From: Tateyamaria omphalii
Lineage (GTDB): Bacteria > Pseudomonadota > Alphaproteobacteria > Rhodobacterales > Rhodobacteraceae
Direction of reading: 5' to 3'
Length of the DNA: 64,000 nucleotides
NCBI RefSeq assembly: GCF_019802125.1
Contig: NZ_JAHVHT010000004.1
Location: 326,001-390,000, forward strand
Part shown: piece after piece, positions 34,833 to 43,764 of the stretch
How the letters are laid out: every line of letters begins with the position of its first letter
How positions within the stretch are numbered: the first letter of the stretch is position 1
Position numbers and translations under genes: made by a program
Notes under the pieces: model-generated
The model's input: the letters and a program-made list of their open reading frames with translations, nothing else
Told to the model about the DNA's origin: nothing
Database searches by the model: none

Positions 34833-34869
34833 CCGAAAGTGCTGAAATGAAATGCTGAAAAGGCTCAGG

Positions 34870-35784
34870 TCACGCCGCCATACGCGCGGCAAAGCTGTCG
34901 TAGTCAAAGGTCTGTGGGGCCATGTACGGCAGGTGCAGCACCAGCACGCCCGTCATGTCATAGAGGTCCGAGGTAATCACACTGTCGCCCGACACGGCGG
35001 CGGAAATGATGTTCGGCTCGGATGTCGGAAAGAACCAGATGACCCCGTCGCTCGCCTCGAACACGTCCATCACGACCACCTCGATCCCGACATGGCCCGC
35101 AGGCGGAGCATAGATGATCTTCTCCGTCTCCTTCCGCTCCTTTTCGACGACGGAATTGAACTCGGCCTGTGTGGTCACGGTCAGGCCAAAGGTCGTGCTG
35201 GCCTTGGCGGAAAACTCGCCCATCGCCGCACCCGCCTCATTGGTCTGGGTCACGCTGCTCACCGTTTCAAAGAACAGGCGCGTGCTGTCCATCTTGGCCA
35301 CACGGCTGGAGACGGTGCGTTCGAATCTCTGGCCCTGCGGGATGACATTGGTCACGGCGAACACGCCGGTCTGAACCACGGACGATTCCTTGTAGTTCGA
35401 GATGTGGTACACGCGCAGCTTGAACAGCATGTGCCCCGCGTTCCCGCCAATGCCCAGTACGCGCACGTTCTTCAGGACGCGCTTGGGCCCTCGAAACGTA
35501 CCACACTTGATGCTCCGGCCCAGGTTGGTCGTCAGTTCGACACCGCGGATCCGGTCTTCGTTCTTCTTGTCGTGATGGCTTTCATAGATGACGAGGTGGT
35601 TGATGTACTCGTCCTGCTGAAAGTTCAAAACGACGGTTTCGTCGCCCTGCACGTCGCCGTAATACGTGCCATTGATCCGAACGCCCTCCACCATATCGGC
35701 ACCACGAAAGCCGATGGAGTTGATGTGCTCAATACCGAAATCCTCGCCGTGGTCTCCGCCGATGGCAACTGTCTGAATGGTCAT
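34870..35784 (-). CDS. jacalin-like lectin plus aerolysin-type beta-pore-forming domain protein (natterin/Dln1-like)
   Basis: A 304-residue protein. Residues 1-128 have the jacalin beta-prism rhythm: GGDHGEDFG, INSIGFRGADMVEGVRI, DEYINHLVIYES, GVELTTNLGRSI and IGGNAGHMLFKLRVYHI. Residues about 135-245 resemble an aerolysin module: amphipathic Ser/Thr-rich strands (STRLFFETVSSVTQ, FSAKASTTFGLTV, EFNSVVEKERKETEK) then YAPPAGHVGIEVVVMDVF, the order seen in zebrafish Dln1/natterin-like proteins. No signal peptide or lipobox. The start is fixed by AAAGGAG 8 bases before the ATG. Monocistronic, with its own terminator. Pore formation is inference; a non-toxic lectin is possible. Confidence 0.65.
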   Translation of the reverse strand: MTIQTVAIGGDHGEDFGIEHINSIGFRGADMVEGVRINGTYYGDVQGDETVVLNFQQDEYINHLVIYESHHDKKNEDRIRGVELTTNLGRSIKCGTFRGPKRVLKNVRVLGIGGNAGHMLFKLRVYHISNYKESSVVQTGVFAVTNVIPQGQRFERTVSSRVAKMDSTRLFFETVSSVTQTNEAGAAMGEFSAKASTTFGLTVTTQAEFNSVVEKERKETEKIIYAPPAGHVGIEVVVMDVFEASDGVIWFFPTSEPNIISAAVSGDSVITSDLYDMTGVLVLHLPYMAPQTFDYDSFAARMAA

Positions 35785-35793
35785 TTGAAGTCT

Positions 35794-35856
35794 CCTTTTT
35801 GCGTAATCCGTTTCTGTCTTTCTCGGCACCGACACCGTGTCGGCCTTGCAAAAAGG
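35794..35856 (-). promoter_or_regulatory. 5' leader inverted repeats that could mask the ribosome binding site of the jacalin-aerolysin gene
   Basis: gcaaaaagg read on the minus strand (35794-35802) includes the start of the Shine-Dalgarno sequence AAAGGAG. It is exactly complementary to cctttttgc read on the minus strand (35848-35856). Between them is ccgacac-c-gtgtcgg (35829-35843), a 7-bp arm palindrome. The arms could fold the leader and hide the ribosome binding site, or act as DNA operators. Confidence 0.4.
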
Positions 35857-36071
35857 TAACGATCGACCCTGCGGCTTTATTCGCGTCCTGCGGGAAAAGA
35901 TTTACGGAAGAGGGCGCACAACGCAGTCAGCCCGAGGATTTGAACGGCGGGACGCTGCCGTCCGAAGGACCCTAACCGGCAGGATCTCGCAGGCAATCAG
36001 GCAGCCAATTGCTTTGACGCGGCGTCAAGATACCGTTTCCCAATCGTTAACTGATTTTTTTGGAGAAATTG

Positions 36072-36581
36072 ATGACCGACAACAACATCATCGTCACCGG
36101 AACACGTCCGCAGGATCCCTGGATCCAAAGCATCTATCTCGATGACCTCTACGCCGTAGGCCAGTTCGACCTCAACGCGGCGCTGTTTGGCAACCCGATG
36201 CCGGGCTGGGGCCAGGGCACGGTCACGGACCCCTCCAGCGACCGGCCTGTCGTGCGCTCCGACCAACCCAAGGAAGCGTCCGAAGGTCAGGAAGACTTCG
36301 CCGAAGACGGCGATCCCTTCAACGATGGCGAAGCGCCCACGCTGCAAACCGTCGAAGCGTGGCTGGAGGCCGAAGCCGCAGCAGACCAGGACATGACCTA
36401 CCTCGTCTCAAGCGATGTCAGCGACCCCGATGCCTACTCCGGCTGGTACACCACTGGCGACGGCGACACCTTCACCTTCTATTCCGATGGGGAGGGGGGC
36501 TACGGCCTGACGCCGGTCGCGCCAGAACCCTCCGGCGACACGGGCGCGGACCTCGGCCTCGGGGACGGCTTCCTGTTCTGA
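36072..36581 (+). CDS. acidic hypothetical protein, divergent from the jacalin-aerolysin gene
   Basis: I do not recognise this 169-residue protein. It is strongly acidic and poor in Lys, with Asp/Glu-rich low-complexity stretches (EGQEDFAEDGDPFNDGE) and a tail rich in Gly, Asp, Pro (TGDGDTFTFYSDGEGGYG, then LGLGDGFLF). No signal peptide or membrane helix. GGAG at 36062-36065 precedes the ATG at 36072, and a good terminator follows, so it is a credible single-gene transcript. The Gly/Asp tail could be a calcium-binding or type I secretion-like end, but no full RTX nonapeptide is present. Confidence 0.6.
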   Translation: MTDNNIIVTGTRPQDPWIQSIYLDDLYAVGQFDLNAALFGNPMPGWGQGTVTDPSSDRPVVRSDQPKEASEGQEDFAEDGDPFNDGEAPTLQTVEAWLEAEAAADQDMTYLVSSDVSDPDAYSGWYTTGDGDTFTFYSDGEGGYGLTPVAPEPSGDTGADLGLGDGFLF

Positions 36582-36598
36582 TGTCCTGAACACCACGC

Positions 36599-36627
36599 AA
36601 GGGCCGGGCGCACGCTTGGCCCTTTTT
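36599..36627 (+). terminator. rho-independent terminator after the acidic orphan gene
   Basis: aagggcc (36599-36605) pairs with ggccctt (36618-36624), followed by a run of T to 36627. It begins 18 bases past the stop at 36581 and separates this gene from murJ. Confidence 0.8.
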
Positions 36628-36723
36628 GCATCCAGCAGACCATGGCGGCAAAGCGGACACGCTGAAAATCCGTTCTACGGGCAGCCATTGCGCGCGTCCG
36701 CACCACCCGCTACGCCATCTCCA

Positions 36724-38262
36724 ATGAAACCGATCCGCCTTATCACCGGCTTTCTGACCGTCGGCGTCTGGACGCTGCTCAGCCGCATCCTTGGCTTCGT
36801 GCGCGAGGTGATGATCCTGTCGCTGATCGGCCCCGGCCCGGTGATGGACGCCTTTGTCGCGGCCTTCCGCCTGCCCAACATGTTCCGCCGCTTCTTTGCC
36901 GAAGGCGCGTTCAACGCTGCCTTCGTGCCGATGTTCTCGGCCAAACTCGAAGGAGACGAGGACGCGGCGCGTTTCGGACGCGATGCACTCAACGGGCTGG
37001 CGCTGGTCACCCTGATGCTGACCGCGCTCGCCATGATCTTCATGCCTGCGCTGGTCTGGGCCACCGCAGGCGGGTTCGGACAGGAACGCTTCGACCTCGC
37101 CGTGGGCTACGGTCGGATCGTGTTCCCCTACATCTTCTTCATGTCGCTCTCGGCCCTCTTCTCCGGCGTCCTCAACGCCACGGGCCGCTTTGCCGCCGCC
37201 GCCGCTGCGCCCGTCCTGCTCAACGTGTTGGTGATCACCGCCATGACCCTCGCCTGGGCGACCGGAGCCGAAGCAATCACGTGGCTGATCTGGACCATCC
37301 CCGTCGCAGGCGTCGCACAATTGGCCCTCACATGGGGTGCTGCGGCCCAAGCCGGTTTCGCCCTGAAACCCGCCCTGCCCCGCTGGACACCCGACATGTC
37401 GCAAATGGTACGCACCGCCGTACCCGCCGCCCTCGCCACCGGAGTCATGCAGATCAACCTCGTCGTCGGCCAGCTCGTGGCCTCCAACTACGACAACGCC
37501 GTCAGCTGGCTCTTTGCCGCCGACCGCCTCTATCAACTGCCGCTGGGTGTCGTAGGCATCGCCGTCGGCATCGTCCTGCTCCCCGACCTGTCGCGACGGC
37601 TGAAGGCTGAGGATATGGCAGGCGCCCGCAACGCCTATTCCCGCGCGACCGAGTTTTCCATGGCGCTCACCCTGCCCAGCGCCGTGGCGCTCATGGTGAT
37701 CCCCCTGCCGCTCGTGTCAGTCCTGTTCCAGCGCGGCGCCACGGGTGTCGACGACGCCGCCGCCATCGCCACTGCCGTTGCGATCTACGGCGCGGGCTTG
37801 CCCGCCTTCGTCCTGCAAAAGGTGCTGCAACCGCAGTATTTCGCGCGCGGCGACACGAAAACGCCGTTCTACTACGCCCTCGTCGCCATGGTCATCAACG
37901 CCGCCGTGGCCATCGGCCTCTCCCCCATCCTCGGCTGGATCGCCCCCGCCATCGCAACCACCGCCGCAGGCTGGGCCATGCTCGGGCTCCTCTACATCGG
38001 TGTGCGCGGCATGGGTGACGTGGTCAAAACCGACGACCGCTACCGCAAGCGCCTGCCCCGCATCATCGCCGCCTCCATCGCCATGGGTGTCATCCTCGGC
38101 GCACTCGCCACCGTGCTCAAGCCCGCCCTCGGCACCGACGGGCTACGCTACCTCGCCCTTCTGGGTCTGATCGCAATCGGCGGCGCAGGCTATTTCGGTA
38201 TCGCCCACGCCATCGGCGCCCTGCGCCTCTCGGACATCAAGGGGGCAGTCCGGCGCGGCTAG
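36724..38262 (+). CDS. murJ: lipid II flippase MurJ (MviN)
   Basis: Fourteen-helix MOP-superfamily flippase that moves lipid II to the periplasmic face. The 512-residue product starts KPIRLITGFLTVGVWTLLSR, followed by ILGFVREVM (conserved Arg), MDAFVAAFRLPNMFRRFFAE, FNAAFVPMF and later LPDLSRRL and LQKVLQPQYFARGDTKTP, all MurJ landmarks. The long upstream open frame is rejected since the ATG at 36724 gives the family N-terminus. The stop overlaps the convergent rhomboid gene (CTAG). Confidence 0.95.
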   Translation: MKPIRLITGFLTVGVWTLLSRILGFVREVMILSLIGPGPVMDAFVAAFRLPNMFRRFFAEGAFNAAFVPMFSAKLEGDEDAARFGRDALNGLALVTLMLTALAMIFMPALVWATAGGFGQERFDLAVGYGRIVFPYIFFMSLSALFSGVLNATGRFAAAAAAPVLLNVLVITAMTLAWATGAEAITWLIWTIPVAGVAQLALTWGAAAQAGFALKPALPRWTPDMSQMVRTAVPAALATGVMQINLVVGQLVASNYDNAVSWLFAADRLYQLPLGVVGIAVGIVLLPDLSRRLKAEDMAGARNAYSRATEFSMALTLPSAVALMVIPLPLVSVLFQRGATGVDDAAAIATAVAIYGAGLPAFVLQKVLQPQYFARGDTKTPFYYALVAMVINAAVAIGLSPILGWIAPAIATTAAGWAMLGLLYIGVRGMGDVVKTDDRYRKRLPRIIAASIAMGVILGALATVLKPALGTDGLRYLALLGLIAIGGAGYFGIAHAIGALRLSDIKGAVRRG

Positions 38263-38942
38263 CGCTTGCGCAGGGTCGCCAGCACCCGCGTCCATCCACC
38301 GGGCATGACAAAGGCCGTCAACGCAAAGCCCGCGCAAAACCCAGACAGCTCCGCCACCCAGGCATAGCCCACCTGGAAAAACATCCCGAACAGCAGCTGC
38401 AACCCCATCAGCACCCCGATCAGGGTAAACGCCCGCGACTGCGGCCCCCCGGTCGCTGCCAACTTCTGCCACAGCAGAAAGGTAAAGACCCCGATCAGCC
38501 CGTAAACGCTCGGATACGCCCCATACAGCCACGCCTGATTGGTCACGAGCGCAAAGACCAGCGCCCCAAACACCCCGCACAGCACAAACAGCAGGATCAC
38601 GGCCCAACCGCCCATCACCTCCGCCACCATCTTGCCCATCGCCAGCAGGATCACGCCCGCAAACAGGGTCGAGGTAAAGGCCCCATGCACGAACGGATAG
38701 GTCAGAAACCGCAGCATATGCTCCGGCAACAGCACCCCATTGCCCAGCATGAAATCAAAGGCTTCGCCGGAAAACGCATAGTCATTCAGCGCCTGCAACC
38801 GCCACCCCACGGCCCCCGGCCCGCCAATCAAATTCGCCTCCCCCAGCGAAAACGCCAGCTCCGGCAGCGCAATGGCGGCAAAGAGCAGCCACACCGCGGG
38901 CGGCAAAGGGTTCACGGGGCTCGGATCATACTGCTCTGACAT
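38259..38942 (-). CDS. rhomboid-like membrane protein apparently lacking the Ser-His dyad
   Basis: A 227-residue protein with six or so hydrophobic helices and rhomboid landmarks: FLTYPFVHGAFTSTLFAG in helix 2 (His86), then GAYPSVYGLIG (141-151) in place of GxSGxVYGLxG, and AELSGFCAGF (197-206) in place of AHLGGFxxG. Aligned on VYGL, the nucleophile position is Tyr143, and the helix-6 His is Glu198. So it is probably a proteolytically inactive rhomboid. Ser145 is the only nearby Ser, two positions out of register. Convergent with murJ, divergent from trpS. Confidence 0.85.
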   Translation of the reverse strand: MSEQYDPSPVNPLPPAVWLLFAAIALPELAFSLGEANLIGGPGAVGWRLQALNDYAFSGEAFDFMLGNGVLLPEHMLRFLTYPFVHGAFTSTLFAGVILLAMGKMVAEVMGGWAVILLFVLCGVFGALVFALVTNQAWLYGAYPSVYGLIGVFTFLLWQKLAATGGPQSRAFTLIGVLMGLQLLFGMFFQVGYAWVAELSGFCAGFALTAFVMPGGWTRVLATLRKR

Positions 38943-39014
38943 GGGGCCTGCCTGCTTGACGCTTCTTACCCCCATGGGTAAGCCAACCACGCAAATTTGC
39001 CCAGAGGTTCCACG

Positions 39015-40037
39015 ATGTCAGACAGCCAATTCACACCCCGCGTGTTCTCGGGCATGCAGCCCTCGGGCGGTCTGACGCTGGGCAACTACCTCGGCGCGCT
39101 CAAGCGCTACGTGGAAATGCAGAACGAAGGCACCTACGAGACGATCTACTGCATGGTCGACCTGCACGCGATCACCGTCTGGCAGGACCCGGCCGAGCTT
39201 GCGTCCAAAACCCGCGAACTGGCAGCGGCTTACATCGCCGCAGGCGTGGACCCGGAAAAATCCATCCTGATCAACCAGTCCCAAGTGCCCGAACATGCCC
39301 AACTCGGCTGGGTCTTCAACTGCGTGGCACGCATGGGCTGGATGCAGCGCATGACGCAGTTCAAGGACAAGGCGGGCAAGAACGCCCAAAACGCCTCTCT
39401 CGGCCTTTTCGCCTACCCCGCGCTGATGGCGGCAGACATCCTTGTCTACCACGCCACGCACGTGCCCGTGGGCGACGATCAGAAACAGCACCTCGAACTC
39501 ACACGCGACATCGCGACCAAGTTCAACCACGACTACGGCGTCGATTTCTTCCCCATCACCGAACCGGTGATCAAGGGGGCGGCGACCCGCGTCATGTCCC
39601 TGCGTGACGGCTCCAAGAAGATGTCGAAATCCGACCCCTCCGACGCCAGCCGCATCAACATGACCGACGACGCCGACACGATCGCGAAAAAGATCCGCAA
39701 GGCCAAGACGGACCCCGAACCTCTGCCCTCCGAATACAAGGGGCTCGACGACCGGCCCGAGGCGCGCAACCTCGTCAACATCTACGCCGCGCTGGCCGAC
39801 ATCAGCGTCGATCAGGTGCTGGCCGACCATGGCGGCGCACAATTCGGCACGTTCAAACCGGCGCTTGCAGAGCTGGCCGTGGAAAAGCTCAGCCCCATCG
39901 CATCCGAGATGACACGGCTGCTGAACGACGTGCCCGAGATCGACCGCCTGCTCGCCCGCGGGGCGGAACAGGCGCGCGAGATCACGCAACCGATCCTCAA
40001 GCGCACCTACGAAATCGTGGGCATGGTCGGCGCATAG
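39015..40037 (+). CDS. trpS: tryptophanyl-tRNA synthetase
   Basis: Class I synthetase charging tRNA-Trp. The 340-residue product contains [20 protein letters not shown] (the HIGH-equivalent TLGN), the Trp-pocket [20 protein letters not shown], the [14 protein letters not shown] segment and the KMSKS loop in [11 protein letters not shown]. The ATG at 39015 gives the family start. An AT-richer toxin island begins about 100 bases after its stop. Confidence 0.97.
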   Translation: MSDSQFTPRVFSGMQPSGGLTLGNYLGALKRYVEMQNEGTYETIYCMVDLHAITVWQDPAELASKTRELAAAYIAAGVDPEKSILINQSQVPEHAQLGWVFNCVARMGWMQRMTQFKDKAGKNAQNASLGLFAYPALMAADILVYHATHVPVGDDQKQHLELTRDIATKFNHDYGVDFFPITEPVIKGAATRVMSLRDGSKKMSKSDPSDASRINMTDDADTIAKKIRKAKTDPEPLPSEYKGLDDRPEARNLVNIYAALADISVDQVLADHGGAQFGTFKPALAELAVEKLSPIASEMTRLLNDVPEIDRLLARGAEQAREITQPILKRTYEIVGMVGA

Positions 40038-40147
40038 AGGAAAGGCGCACTGGCGATGCGTCAACGTCAGCTGCTCGGAATACAGCAGGCTTTCGCTGCG
40101 ATTGCGCCAATGACGGGTTTTTTAAGGTTTCTTGGTTCATAAGCGGC

Positions 40148-40453
40148 CTAGGATAGCGACGCCGCCCAATCCATAAAATCCTTGAAAAGAAAACGGACAC
40201 CCTTGTCTGGAATAACCCAATCAGCTTTCGACTCATTGAACCAAAGCGTGCCCAGATCAATCTTGTCGTCAGCTAGGAGTTTCTTGCCGTACTTAACCAG
40301 TTCCCGGACTGCTTGATCGCCGTATCCCTGCCGAAAATCCTCATAGATCTCATAGCGGGCGCCGGCTTTATCTGAATCCCACTCCGGATAGACCAGATCC
40401 AGGTCCTGGTGAAACTGCAGCGTAAAATCATAAAAGGACTGTGGTGGCTTCAT
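40148..40453 (-). CDS. probable immunity protein to the adjacent RNase toxin (CdiI-like)
   Basis: A 101-residue acidic protein rich in aromatic residues (FYDFTLQFHQDLDLVYPEW, YEIYEDFRQGYG), the general look of contact-dependent-toxin immunity proteins. The ATG at 40453 lies one base after the toxin stop, with GGGGGAC upstream, so it is translated right behind the toxin. Position, size and charge all suit an antidote. No direct family match is claimed. Base composition is AT-richer than the flanking genes. Confidence 0.65.
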   Translation of the reverse strand: MKPPQSFYDFTLQFHQDLDLVYPEWDSDKAGARYEIYEDFRQGYGDQAVRELVKYGKKLLADDKIDLGTLWFNESKADWVIPDKGVRFLFKDFMDWAASLS

Positions 40454-40454
40454 A

Positions 40455-41504
40455 TCAGTCCCCCCTTGGATACGAAGTGATAATGATAAAGCCATCGGGC
40501 ATATCTGGGGCATGTTCAATAACAGTTCCGACGCCGAACGTCCGGCGAAGAATTACGTGGGATGAGCGTCGCTGGTTCATTCGGAACGCCTCCATTCCTG
40601 TCGGCGACGAAAATTCGCTTGTCAAGAATGCTCGGTTTCTTCTTCCGCTAACAACGTCCTCGACGAGCGCGGCATTGTTGGCAAGATTGGAGTTGGTCAA
40701 CTTGCGCGCAGCCTCAAGCGATGAAAATGACCCATGGCGATAACGGTAAAGGCTGAGAAATGGAGAGCGAACGCGAGGGGTTGTGACAGACCTCAGCAGG
40801 AAATCGTCGCTCTTTCCCACGTGTTGAGCAATGGTATGCCCCCCGCGAACTTCATGTTCCAACAAGTCTTGTGGAGGAGGGCTACCGTCGAAGTCGGCTA
40901 GAACTACGTCGTTTTGAGGCCCTGGGGTAATGGGTTCCGCGTAGCACCGACAGTTATGTGCTTCGCCCGGATGCCCGCCCGCTGGGGGATGATCCCAACG
41001 AAACACCTGGTCGTCATATTCTGCATGGCTGTCCCGCACTTTGACGTCGTCTTGTGAGCGCCAAACATACCTTTCAATGCCAAGGTCTTCTTGTCGGAGC
41101 TGGTTGATCAGACCAGCAAACGCGCGCAGTAAGCGTTCTTCCATTGCCGTGCGTAACGGTCTCAGTCTTTCTTGGTGGTTTTGGTACTCATTGAATATGT
41201 GCTCAAGTCGTGAGTCCCATGCGCTTAACGCTTCTTCCTTGGCGTCTGATACGTCTCTTAGATCAGCGGCAGACACGTTTGGTACGGTATCTGGGGGCGT
41301 CAAAGCATTCAGAAGCATCAGGGTGTTGTCGGCAGTCACTTGGTCGAGGCGATCGCCAAAATCGATCCGCAGAGCCGAGTAATTCGGGAAAGCTGATTTT
41401 AGAGAACACCCGAGACTTCGACCAAGTGTTCTTCCATGCCGAAGCGACAGGACATACTGGCCATCGCCGCCGTGCCTTAAAAAGTCACTGAAGTTCTGTT
41501 GCAT
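40455..41504 (-). CDS. MuF (phage minor head) domain fused to a C-terminal RNase A-like toxin domain
   Basis: A 349-residue protein with two parts. Residues about 95-192 match the C-terminal part of phage Mu gpF/SPP1 gp7-type minor head proteins: YVWRSQDDVKVRDSHAEYDD, then FRWDHPPAGGHPGEAHNCRC. Residues about 215-349 resemble the bacterial CdiA-CT RNase A-like domain: EHEVRGGHTIAQHVGKSDDF (His223, His228), SSLEAARKLTNSNLANNAAL, and terminal GFIIITSYP. Polymorphic MuF toxins of temperate phages are known. No capsid, portal or terminase gene adjoins it. An in-frame TAA lies 10 codons before the ATG, so the head domain may be shortened. Confidence 0.75.
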   Translation of the reverse strand: MQQNFSDFLRHGGDGQYVLSLRHGRTLGRSLGCSLKSAFPNYSALRIDFGDRLDQVTADNTLMLLNALTPPDTVPNVSAADLRDVSDAKEEALSAWDSRLEHIFNEYQNHQERLRPLRTAMEERLLRAFAGLINQLRQEDLGIERYVWRSQDDVKVRDSHAEYDDQVFRWDHPPAGGHPGEAHNCRCYAEPITPGPQNDVVLADFDGSPPPQDLLEHEVRGGHTIAQHVGKSDDFLLRSVTTPRVRSPFLSLYRYRHGSFSSLEAARKLTNSNLANNAALVEDVVSGRRNRAFLTSEFSSPTGMEAFRMNQRRSSHVILRRTFGVGTVIEHAPDMPDGFIIITSYPRGD

Positions 41505-41829
41505 AAATAGCCCGCATACTGATTTTGAAATTTTTACTGAAAATGATTAAGAAAGAATGCTGGGCGCGTTCGGTTGATAGTTGGAAAACGCAACGTGCTG
41601 AAACCCGGAAGCGGCCATTCGCACTCGTCGCAGCATCCGGTGTTTGGCCTCCTAAGCTGCCAGCAGCACCGGATACCACTGTCGCGTTGCGCCCCCTTCG
41701 CTACGAGCAAATACGTCATCAACCACAGCGCAAGCTCACCCCTCCCACACCGCGCACCAACCCTGTGCACCCCTGCGCCTAGCAACCAAAACCCGCGACC
41801 CCTAGCTTCCCAAGCAAAGGAGCCGCACC
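41505..41829. other. intergenic region upstream of the MuF toxin, AT-rich at its left end
   Basis: 325 bases with no gene I can support. The left 70 bases are clearly AT-richer than the surroundings (poly-A/T tracts near 41522-41555) and must hold the toxin promoter. Short frames that cross the region lack ribosome binding sites and coding character. The last bases contain AAAGGAG before the next gene. I see no inverted repeats, target-site duplications or integrase remnants. Confidence 0.5.
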
Positions 41830-42318
41830 ATGCCCGCAACCGTCCCCGCCGACACACGCGTCGGTCACATCCACCTCAAGGTCACCGACCTCGACCGCGC
41901 CATCGCGTTTTACAGCGACGTGCTCGGCTTCACCCTCACCCAGCGCTACGGCGATCAGGCGGCCTTTCTGTCCGCAGGCGGGTATCATCATCACATCGGC
42001 CTCAACACCTGGCACTCACGCGGCGCAGGCCCCGCACCCGAGCGTGCCGCCGGTCTCTACCACGTGGCCTTCCTCTTCCCCGACCGCGCCTCCCTCGGCG
42101 CCGCCCTCAACCGTGTGCTCGACCACGGCACCCCGCTCGACGGCGCTGCCGATCATGGCGTCTCGGAAGCGGTCTATTTCCGCGACCCCGACGGCAACGG
42201 GATCGAGCTTTACCGCGACCGGGCCGAGGCCGAGTGGCCCCGCGACCCGGACGGCACCATCGCGATGATCAACCAGCCGCTCGATGTCGACGCCCTGCGC
42301 GCCGAAGGTGCGGCATAA
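41830..42318 (+). CDS. VOC family protein, catechol 2,3-dioxygenase-like
   Basis: A 162-residue VOC protein. It opens VGHIHLKVTDLDRAIAFYSD with a first His ligand, includes YHHHIGLNTWHSRGAG, and ends VYFRDPDGNGIELYRDR with the Glu ligand. This pattern is typical of CatE/glyoxalase-like dioxygenases or lyases acting on small metabolites. AAAGGAG lies 8 bases before the ATG. It reads toward the HDAC-like gene across a repeat-bearing spacer. Confidence 0.87.
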   Translation: MPATVPADTRVGHIHLKVTDLDRAIAFYSDVLGFTLTQRYGDQAAFLSAGGYHHHIGLNTWHSRGAGPAPERAAGLYHVAFLFPDRASLGAALNRVLDHGTPLDGAADHGVSEAVYFRDPDGNGIELYRDRAEAEWPRDPDGTIAMINQPLDVDALRAEGAA

Positions 42319-42365
42319 TCGCGTACGTTAACCATTTTCCGGGCCGGGTTTGCCGTTCAAACGCC

Positions 42366-42480
42366 AAAACGCGCAGTTTCGGGCGCAAAATGTGCAGTTT
42401 TGCCAAAACAGGTCGAAATGACCCCGATGTCGCGGCCCGAAAACACGCAGTTTCACGGCCAAAATGTGCAGTTTGCCAAA
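42366..42480. repeat. imperfect direct repeat pair between VOC and HDAC-like genes
   Basis: Two copies of an element about 40 bases long occupy 42366-42407 and 42440-42480. Each contains a cgcagtttc block followed by caaaatgtgcagttt and then tgccaaa or gccaaa. A ttccgggccg word also occurs near 42333 and at 42481, so a larger unit may be duplicated. Purpose is unknown: operator array, recombination scar, or transcript structure. Confidence 0.6.
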
Positions 42481-42596
42481 TTCCGGGCCGCATCACCATC
42501 CACATTCGCCCCCCCAAAACCCCGGTTAATGCCCCGCACGCTGCCATGGACAACACCCCATCCCTCCGCCACCTTGTCCCCAAATCGGAGGGTCGG

Positions 42597-43703
<1,107 letters not shown>

Positions 43704-43764
43704 CCCCTTGACGTCGCAGCACAACGCCACGACATGACCCTCAACATGTAAAAAGGCGTAACAT

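Noticed and set aside
35837..36145. 102-codon frame in the spacer between the jacalin-aerolysin gene and the acidic orphan
   Set aside because: It runs into the acidic orphan in another frame, lacks a clear ribosome binding site and has no coding character.
41505..41560. IS-end or integration site next to the MuF toxin
   Set aside because: AT-rich tracts are present, but I find no terminal inverted repeats, target duplication or integrase fragment.
42319..42596. Upstream extension of the HDAC-like gene as a 709-residue protein
   Set aside because: The extra N-terminus crosses the VOC gene in another frame and the repeat pair; GGAGGG before 42597 and the family start support the shorter protein.
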